From a virus, in the IMG/VR virus record IMGVR_UViG_3300025151_000217, positions 1 through 28,345 of that record: a DNA stretch of 28,345 bases; one strand, 5' to 3'. Position numbers and translations under genes: made by a program. Below, piece after piece: positions 7,439 through 11,808 of this stretch (its first letter is position 1; every line of letters begins with the position of its first letter). Under the pieces are notes generated by a model. It saw nothing but the letters and a program-made list of their open reading frames with translations. It had not been told where the DNA came from and ran no database searches.

Positions 7439-7631
7439 GCATCCACCTCTTGCTCATGCAGTCCCAAGTGACTTCATGCTTAGTAGCTTTTTCTATTTCG
7501 TGCATGGTCAAAACAGAAGGCATCCTCTTGCCAGATCGGTAGTAAGAAACGGCTGACCTAGTGACTCCGATTTTTTTAGCCATAGCCTCATCAGTCAGGT
7601 TTTCTCGTTCCATGTATTCTTCCAAGGTCAT
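7413..7631 (-). CDS. Small XRE/Cro-like HTH regulator
   Basis: This 72-residue protein is mostly one helix-turn-helix domain: LTDEAMAKKIGVTRSAVSYY (12-31) followed by RSGKRMPSV, the typical XRE/Cro pattern in which the second helix (TRSAVSYYR) reads DNA. At this size it lacks a dimerisation or cleavage domain, so it is closer to Cro than to CI. The twin operators at 7016-7030 and 8834-8848 flank the small-gene array that contains it and are natural candidate targets. It overlaps the upstream gene by 41 bases and RusA by 26. Confidence 0.85.
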   Translation of the reverse strand: MTLEEYMERENLTDEAMAKKIGVTRSAVSYYRSGKRMPSVLTMHEIEKATKHEVTWDCMSKRWMLERKNLSV

Positions 7632-7788
7632 TTAATATCTCTTTCTTTTTGAGGCAGTAAACCCCATCCATTCCTAATCCAAATACTTTCTTAGCGTTAT
7701 TTCTACGCAAAAATCTTTCACAAATATGGCTGACAGCACAGCCATCATTACAACAGCCCCACTCAAGTCTTGCTTCTGTATTGACCAA
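7591..7788 (-). CDS. Small Cys-rich protein of unknown function (TTG start)
   Basis: This 65-residue protein has CCNDGC at residues 12-17, then H21 and C23 in SHICERF, and C45 further on, so it could bind zinc or an iron-sulfur centre. The only start that retains the Cys cluster appears to be TTG at 7788, preceded by AGGGA. It overlaps the genes on both sides (26 and 41 bases), which fits coupled translation but also means the frame is not proven. Without it, a 131-base hole would be left in a tightly packed operon. Confidence 0.55.
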   Translation of the reverse strand: MVNTEARLEWGCCNDGCAVSHICERFLRRNNAKKVFGLGMDGVYCLKKKEILNDLGRIHGTRKPD

Positions 7789-7975
7789 GTAAGTCAGTCC
7801 CTTCGCGTAAAATATTCATTAAAGCACCTTCGCTCACTGCGTAAACTCTAAACACCTCATCACTACCCATAACACAAATTTCTGCTGGATAATTATCCTC
7901 TGGCGATGGTCGTAATGTTACCAGTGTCTTTGATTTAATTTTATTCGTTGTTTCTGATTTCACTTCTTCTGTCAT
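7763..7975 (-). CDS. Small acidic protein of unknown function
   Basis: From the ATG at 7975 this gene encodes 70 residues. The N-terminus is charged (TEEVKSETTNKIKSK) and is followed by short strands (TLVTLRPSPEDNYPAEICVM). The ATG overlaps the TGA of the tiny membrane-protein gene upstream (ATGA). A longer reading from TTG at 7987 is possible but less likely. I do not recognise the family. Confidence 0.6.
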   Translation of the reverse strand: MTEEVKSETTNKIKSKTLVTLRPSPEDNYPAEICVMGSDEVFRVYAVSEGALMNILREGTDLLGQYRSKT

Positions 7976-8058
7976 AGTATCCACCAAAATAAATATGCAA
8001 CTGCAAAGTTTGATAATAACGCAATCAGCGCAAATATGTCACCTTTGTTAATATTCAT
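7972..8058 (-). CDS. 28-residue membrane peptide
   Basis: This very short gene encodes MNINKGDIFALIALLSNF followed by a hydrophobic end AVAYLFWWIL. One membrane helix covers about residues 8-28, with a polar N-terminus. It has one of the best ribosome sites of the genome, TAGGAGG seven bases before the ATG, and its TGA overlaps the next ATG (ATGA). The strong site supports real translation; alternatively it serves to load ribosomes for the downstream gene. Function unknown. Confidence 0.6.
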   Translation of the reverse strand: MNINKGDIFALIALLSNFAVAYLFWWIL

Positions 8059-8069
8059 AGTATTTCCTC

Positions 8070-8273
8070 CTAATCGCAACTTGTGGCTCTTGTAATCTGA
8101 CAAGTTGTCGATGTTTCAAATGTGATCCGTGTGTCATAACCAAAATGACCATAGGCATCAAAATATTTTCTAACTCCACGCTGTTTGGCTTCTGGCGTTT
8201 CTCCAATAATCTCGACAGTAACCTTGCGCTGGTTGTTCAGCACAGTGTAAATTTTATAATCTTCGTTAGCCAT
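8070..8273 (-). CDS. Small phage protein of unknown function
   Basis: This 67-residue protein looks like an alpha/beta fold: KIYTVLNNQRKVTVEIIGE strands, a short helix (PEAKQRGVRKYFDAY), then a beta end (DTRITFETSTTCQITRA). The ribosome site GAGAGGAGAAA lies just before the ATG and directly follows the hairpin repeat at 8291-8310. Its TAG stop overlaps the ribosome site of the next, tiny gene. I do not recognise the family. Confidence 0.65.
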   Translation of the reverse strand: MANEDYKIYTVLNNQRKVTVEIIGETPEAKQRGVRKYFDAYGHFGYDTRITFETSTTCQITRATSCD

Positions 8274-8290
8274 TATGATTTCTCCTCTCG

Positions 8291-8310
8291 GAGGCGGCTT
8301 ACGCCGCCTC
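8291..8310 (-). repeat. Stop-codon hairpin repeat, copy 3
   Basis: A perfect 8-bp stem, GAGGCGGC (8291-8298) with GCCGCCTC (8303-8310), encloses a loop that carries the TAA of the gene at 8299-8550. The 30 bases 8281-8310, which include the ribosome-site leader of the next gene, are identical to 8555-8584. Confidence 0.85.
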
Positions 8311-8550
8311 TATTACTTTTAAATAATCTTCACGACTGTCATAAATCACACCACCGCGTGATAGATACTTGCCAGCGCGTTCTGCTAAAGCCCATAATAT
8401 TGCAGTATCTTCGTCATTCGTAATATACCAATCACTACGCGCCCTAGGATATTTAGTTCCATTGACAATTACTCTAAACGCAGTTTGCATATCAGTATTT
8501 TGCTCTAAGACCTTAATATTAATTTGTCTGTGTGTGGATGTTTTTAACAT
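8299..8550 (-). CDS. Small phage protein of unknown function
   Basis: From the ATG at 8550 this gene encodes 83 residues. Earlier in-frame codons reach 8643, but they run through the hairpin repeat and the ribosome site GAGAGGAGAGACT that lies just before 8550, so the shorter form is preferred. The protein has an alpha/beta look (TAFRVIVNGTKY, then a helix DTAILWALAERAGKY). It ends in IEAA, with the stop in the hairpin loop. I do not recognise it. Confidence 0.65.
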   Translation of the reverse strand: MLKTSTHRQINIKVLEQNTDMQTAFRVIVNGTKYPRARSDWYITNDEDTAILWALAERAGKYLSRGGVIYDSREDYLKVIEAA

Positions 8551-8563
8551 AGTCTCTCCTCTC

Positions 8564-8585
8564 GGAGGCGGCTTACGCCGCCTCC
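8564..8585 (-). repeat. Stop-codon hairpin repeat, copy 4 (longest stem)
   Basis: GGAGGCGGC (8564-8572) and GCCGCCTCC (8577-8585) form a perfect 9-bp stem with a four-base loop (GTAA on the mRNA) that contains the stop codon of the gene at 8573-8812. The ribosome site of the next gene follows within about 10 bases. Confidence 0.85.
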
Positions 8586-8812
8586 TGTTCTTTAGACCAA
8601 CGCTCAAACTCGGTAAGCTCTTTTTCGACCCTAAGTCTAGCACTTTTCATTGAATAAAAGGTTTGCTGTCCTAGACGAGTCTTAGGAAAATAGCTTGTGC
8701 GCCATAGCCCATCAGATGGCAGTTTATAAAAATCAATATACTGACCTTTATATTCTGTTTCCCAAATTCCGCGACGACGTTTGGTCAATTTTAGCTTTAC
8801 TTTTTCTGTCAT
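8573..8812 (-). CDS. Small basic phage protein, first gene after second early promoter
   Basis: This 79-residue protein shows the order strand (GIWETEYKGQYIDFY), GLWRTSYF, and a helix MKSARLRVEKELTEFERW, resembling a small beta-sheet plus helix DNA-binding module and the gene at 6008-6220. It ends in EQEAA with the stop in the loop of the hairpin repeat. An AAGGAGA site lies 8-9 bases before the ATG. The promoter at 8834-8877 lies directly upstream, so it should be among the first genes expressed. Function unknown. Confidence 0.65.
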   Translation of the reverse strand: MTEKVKLKLTKRRRGIWETEYKGQYIDFYKLPSDGLWRTSYFPKTRLGQQTFYSMKSARLRVEKELTEFERWSKEQEAA

Positions 8813-8833
8813 AGTCTCTCTCCTTCTCTAAAT

Positions 8834-8877
8834 GTGACTATACGTTACATTAAATAGTAATTGTGACTATTCGTCAA
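8834..8877 (-). promoter_or_regulatory. Sigma70-type promoter with operator, copy 2
   Basis: On the minus strand TTGACG (8872-8877) and TTTAAT (8849-8854) are separated by 17 bases. GTGAC-TATAC-GTTAC (8834-8848, plus-strand reading) lies immediately downstream of the -10 box, and a GTGAC half-site (8863-8867) lies in the spacer. It closely matches the element at 7016-7058 and would start transcription into the small-gene array from 8812. It occupies the gap 8813-8902 between the lysis genes and the early genes. Confidence 0.78.
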
Positions 8878-8902
8878 CAGCTATTTTTTTTAATAAAAAC
8901 GA

Positions 8903-9298
8903 TTATTTTTTTCGGATACTTCCGACTACAGATGGAACTACATTTTTAAGGCTAGACAGCCCCCATACCGCGCCGTTCATGGCTATCCACACCTCAACCA
9001 CCCAGCTAGGGGCATATTCTAGATTTTGAAATATCTGCTTACCCCATTCTGGACTTATGACTGTAATCACGATCGGTGCGGTGAACATAGTATAACTAAA
9101 CCAGCGCAAGATTTTATCTTTATCCTGCAACTGTGCCATCTCCCATTCGCTATTCGCCTCATGCTCTGCGAGAGCCAGCCTTGCTTTATTCTCCAGCACA
9201 TTGAGTTCTAGCTTGTGTTTTGCCGCCGCCTTCTCCGCACGGTTCTTTAAAAATGTGCCAGCTAGATTTGCAACTGGTGCAATCAGACCTTGTAGCAT
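8903..9298 (-). CDS. Holin, 3-TM/two-helix phage holin family
   Basis: From the ATG at 9298 this gene encodes 131 residues. A charged helical middle (RAEKAAAKHKLELNVLENKA) precedes two hydrophobic segments (about residues 66-82, FSYTMFTAPIVITVI, and 99-116, VVEVWIAMNGAVWG), and the basic tail ends IRKK. This is the layout of the phage holin family known as 3TM holins, which make inner-membrane holes so that the endolysin reaches the cell wall. A GGAG site lies 8 bases upstream. A GTG start at 9331 would overlap the endolysin gene by 32 bases and is less likely. The neighbouring M15 peptidase supports the call. Confidence 0.82.
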   Translation of the reverse strand: MLQGLIAPVANLAGTFLKNRAEKAAAKHKLELNVLENKARLALAEHEANSEWEMAQLQDKDKILRWFSYTMFTAPIVITVISPEWGKQIFQNLEYAPSWVVEVWIAMNGAVWGLSSLKNVVPSVVGSIRKK

Positions 9299-9299
9299 A

Positions 9300-9704
9300 T
9301 CAATAACTCCAAATGGTAGGACGCGGCGCACCGCCGAGTAATTCTGTGGTGGCTGTATCCAAATGAATAAACCGAGTCGCCGCGTTTCCTTTTTGTGATA
9401 TCCCGATCCCAGTGAAATAATTTAACTCAATGGCGCAAGCCAACAGATCATAAGCATCCCGATAGCAAACCGCCACATCAACAGCAACGCCGTAAGCATG
9501 TGAACCAGCCAACGCTTTGTGCATTTCGTTCGGGTGTTCTAGTGGGCATCGATAGCCGCTAGTTATCTTCATCGGCTTGCCATAAACATCTCTAAGAACT
9601 TGCAAGCACTCTAAAAAATCTGGATTCATTTTGCATAAGCCAGTGGCTGAACACTTAAACTCAGCCTCGCTAAAGTTGCTATAAAGTGACCAATCAATTT
9701 CCAT
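9300..9704 (-). CDS. M15-family peptidase, endolysin
   Basis: This 134-residue protein matches the zinc D-Ala/L-Ala peptidase M15 type 3 family: MKITSGYRCP (45-54), GSHAYGVAVDV (67-77) with zinc ligands H69 and D76, and RFIHLD (111-116) with H114, ending in RPTIWSY. It would cut peptide bonds in peptidoglycan at lysis. The absence of a signal peptide fits export through the holin encoded just downstream. The ATG at 9704 has GGAGG 9 bases upstream and lies inside the 3' end of the previous gene; a TTG three bases earlier is possible. Confidence 0.92.
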   Translation of the reverse strand: MEIDWSLYSNFSEAEFKCSATGLCKMNPDFLECLQVLRDVYGKPMKITSGYRCPLEHPNEMHKALAGSHAYGVAVDVAVCYRDAYDLLACAIELNYFTGIGISQKGNAATRFIHLDTATTELLGGAPRPTIWSY

Positions 9705-10221
9705 CAATCAAATCCTCCATATTAGTATCTGACGCAATGTCTGTAATGTTGCCATCCTGAACGTATTTGAGCCAAATTAAAAGCCCCACCACAATCATAA
9801 CTACAAGAATAAATATTATTGCGCCTGTCTGAAAGTATTCTCGATATTTAGCCATCTTACGCACATAGGCTTGACGCTCTAGCTTCTCTTGCTCTTTTTG
9901 TGCATTAACACGCTTCTGATATTCTTCTTGGATACCCTCGAAAAAATATGCGCCGTACCTTCTATTCAAAAGCACCTTTAATTCATAAAGCGATTCGATA
10001 TGCTCTTGGTATTCTATGGCTTCAGTCGCCACATCATTAAAGCTGATAGCTGATTTACTATAACGCTTTTCGTTGAACTGGCGATGCCCCTCAAAGACAG
10101 ACATAAGTGCCTGACCGATTTGCTGTGCATCGCTCATGCCTTCCTTAGTAGATTTAAGTAACTCTAGCCCCTGCCTCGCTAGTGCGATGCCTGTTAGCGT
10201 TGCTGATATTGGCTCGACCAT
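9694..10221 (-). CDS. Single-pass membrane protein in the lysis cluster
   Basis: This 175-residue protein has a long soluble helical region (coiled-coil-like residues 95-128, rich in Glu, Gln, Lys and Arg), then one strong membrane segment at 132-151 (GAIIFILVVMIVVGLLIW) and a short acidic tail. It lies between a tiny XhlA-like protein and the endolysin, so a role in lysis or in virion attachment to the membrane is possible. No lipobox or spanin signature is visible. I do not recognise the family. The start at 10221 directly follows the stop of the gene at 10222-10392. Confidence 0.7.
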   Translation of the reverse strand: MVEPISATLTGIALARQGLELLKSTKEGMSDAQQIGQALMSVFEGHRQFNEKRYSKSAISFNDVATEAIEYQEHIESLYELKVLLNRRYGAYFFEGIQEEYQKRVNAQKEQEKLERQAYVRKMAKYREYFQTGAIIFILVVMIVVGLLIWLKYVQDGNITDIASDTNMEDLIDGN

Positions 10222-10392
10222 TTATCCACCAAAAGCGATATTAACCAGTAAAAGTATTATTGCCCCACCCGATCCGATGATAATCATTTCCAAACGCTTT
10301 ATGCGATTTATCGTTTCCATAAACCTCTCGTTTGAGATTGCCTCCAACGTATCTATCTGGCTCTTAATTTCGTTGATAGTTGGTCTAGCCAT
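10222..10392 (-). CDS. 56-residue XhlA-like membrane protein
   Basis: This short gene encodes an amphipathic, charged N-terminal helix (RPTINEIKSQIDTLEAISNE, then RFMETINRIKRLEM) followed by a C-terminal membrane helix (about residues 36-54, IIIGSGGAIILLLVNIAF). This is the plan of XhlA/hemolysin-type small proteins of phage lysis cassettes. It begins directly after the fibre-gene stop, and its stop is directly followed by the next ATG. An accessory holin or holin anchor is the best guess. Confidence 0.7.
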   Translation of the reverse strand: MARPTINEIKSQIDTLEAISNERFMETINRIKRLEMIIIGSGGAIILLLVNIAFGG

Positions 10393-10393
10393 C

Positions 10394-11797
10394 TTAACAC
10401 GCCATTAGTACGCATGGCACAAGATACGAACCATCGTCATAAGTATGCGAAACATTTGTTGATGTGACTTTTGCAATCGTTTTACTTCTTACAATGTCAT
10501 CATCCTGTGGCTTGGCTGTGCCATCACCAGCAGACATAAGCAAGTCACCCCTTGCGACTGTTGTGCCTTTTGCAATGCGGATAACCATATCGCCTGTCAT
10601 TGCAACATTCATGTCATTAAACTGGTCATCGTCATTATCCCAATTTACAAATACACCAGCGACATTTGTGTCACCCTCAACTGATGATACAGCCATGCAG
10701 TTAAGTTGTTCGTTATCTTCTGTAAATGCGTCTTGTGCCTCAACAGCCTCAACAGCTTCGCTTACTAAATTTCCGTCGTCATCAAAAACAGCGTCTTGCG
10801 CCTCAACAGCCTCAACAGCATCGTGCGACCAGACTGCCATCTGGTCTAAGTTAGTCATTACTGTGCCTTTAACAATAGATGTATCTTTTGTTCCGTCAGT
10901 AAGCTGTGACCATCTTGATAAATGACCACCATTGTATGAGACTGTTGTGCCGCTGACAGATATTGTACCTTCTTCAGTACCATCTTGGCTAAAGCCAATT
11001 AATTTCCCATCGCTATCATTGCGGTTTACATTCATTGGACTTCCGCTTCTGTTAACAAAAGTTCCTCCGGGTCCAGCTTCAAAAATACCGCTATCAAAAT
11101 CGGATGCTGTTTTGCCAATTAAAACTGTTCCACCAAACGGATTCAGAGCTAAATCATCTGCGGCTGAACCAGCACCATTACAAGATTGAATATATTGTTC
11201 TGCATCATTTGTCAGTGCGCCAAAGAATAGTGATGTTGATGCATCGCTAGAGCCTCTAATTTTTGCCGCCGCTTTAGTTGTGGATGTTGAAAGATTTGAT
11301 GCACTAGAGGAAAATCCTTGCGCCCCTTTAACTTCAAGCGGCACTGTTGGGGCAGTTTCTAAAATTCCTGTCTTGCCATCATCGGCTATCGTTACAGCCG
11401 TGGCATGAGAATTAACACTTGATCCAGAACTGCCGCCATCGGCTGTCTGCAAAATGATTTTACCGCCAGCACCTGTGCCTGTTCCAGCACCTGCACGAAT
11501 TGTTAAATCTGTGCCAGCTTGGTTTGTTCCAGACGCATCTAATACATCAATAAGAGTTGCTAATGTTGCGGCGACATCTGCGCTTTGGTCTAGCTGTAAC
11601 AGAGCGATATTTTGGTCATTATCCTCATTTCTCATGAACAAAATATTCTGCGAACTATCATACCAAATCTGGTTTGCAAACGTCGTGCTTGGGGCAGAAC
11701 TGCCAGAATTGTTTGTGACGATTGCTTGCAGAACAGAATTTAAATCTGCCCTTGTTGCTGGAAACGCCTGATTGTCTATCGAGTAATCATGTTGCAT
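10394..11797 (-). CDS. Tail fibre / structural protein
   Basis: This 467-residue acidic, Ser/Thr/Gly/Asp-rich protein has low-complexity stretches (AGAGTGTGAGGKIILQTADG around residue 101) typical of trimeric fibre shafts. The central part is repeat-rich, with two copies of EAVEAVEAQDA about 21 residues apart. The C-terminal 100 residues (ending GSYLVPCVLMAC) look like a compact tip or fibre-maturation domain. It directly follows the J-like gene and precedes lysis, the usual place for a side or tail fibre that binds the host surface. An AGAGGT site lies before the ATG. No enzymatic motif was seen. Confidence 0.75.
   Translation of the reverse strand: MQHDYSIDNQAFPATRADLNSVLQAIVTNNSGSSAPSTTFANQIWYDSSQNILFMRNEDNDQNIALLQLDQSADVAATLATLIDVLDASGTNQAGTDLTIRAGAGTGTGAGGKIILQTADGGSSGSSVNSHATAVTIADDGKTGILETAPTVPLEVKGAQGFSSSASNLSTSTTKAAAKIRGSSDASTSLFFGALTNDAEQYIQSCNGAGSAADDLALNPFGGTVLIGKTASDFDSGIFEAGPGGTFVNRSGSPMNVNRNDSDGKLIGFSQDGTEEGTISVSGTTVSYNGGHLSRWSQLTDGTKDTSIVKGTVMTNLDQMAVWSHDAVEAVEAQDAVFDDDGNLVSEAVEAVEAQDAFTEDNEQLNCMAVSSVEGDTNVAGVFVNWDNDDDQFNDMNVAMTGDMVIRIAKGTTVARGDLLMSAGDGTAKPQDDDIVRSKTIAKVTSTNVSHTYDDGSYLVPCVLMAC
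10728..10823 (-). repeat. 63-bp-period duplication inside the fibre gene
   Basis: Bases 10728-10760 and 10791-10823 are 33-base copies with two mismatches, offset by 63 bases (21 codons). They encode two EAVEAVEAQDA segments separated by an acidic spacer. The offset is a multiple of three, so the reading frame is kept. It looks like a recent in-frame expansion within the host-contact protein. Confidence 0.85.
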
Positions 11798-11808
11798 AGG
11801 TTTACCTC

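Noticed and set aside
6241-8585. CRISPR-like array
   Set aside because: The repeated palindromes are few, unevenly spaced by whole genes, and overlap stop codons; no spacers or cas genes are present.
8551-8643. N-terminal extension of the gene ending at 8299
   Set aside because: It would translate the hairpin repeat and ribosome site; the ATG at 8550 directly after that site is a better start.
10464-10925. Plus-strand open frame of 153 codons
   Set aside because: Antisense to the fibre gene; Ser/Thr-rich shadow of its Asp/Glu/Ala codons with no upstream ribosome site.
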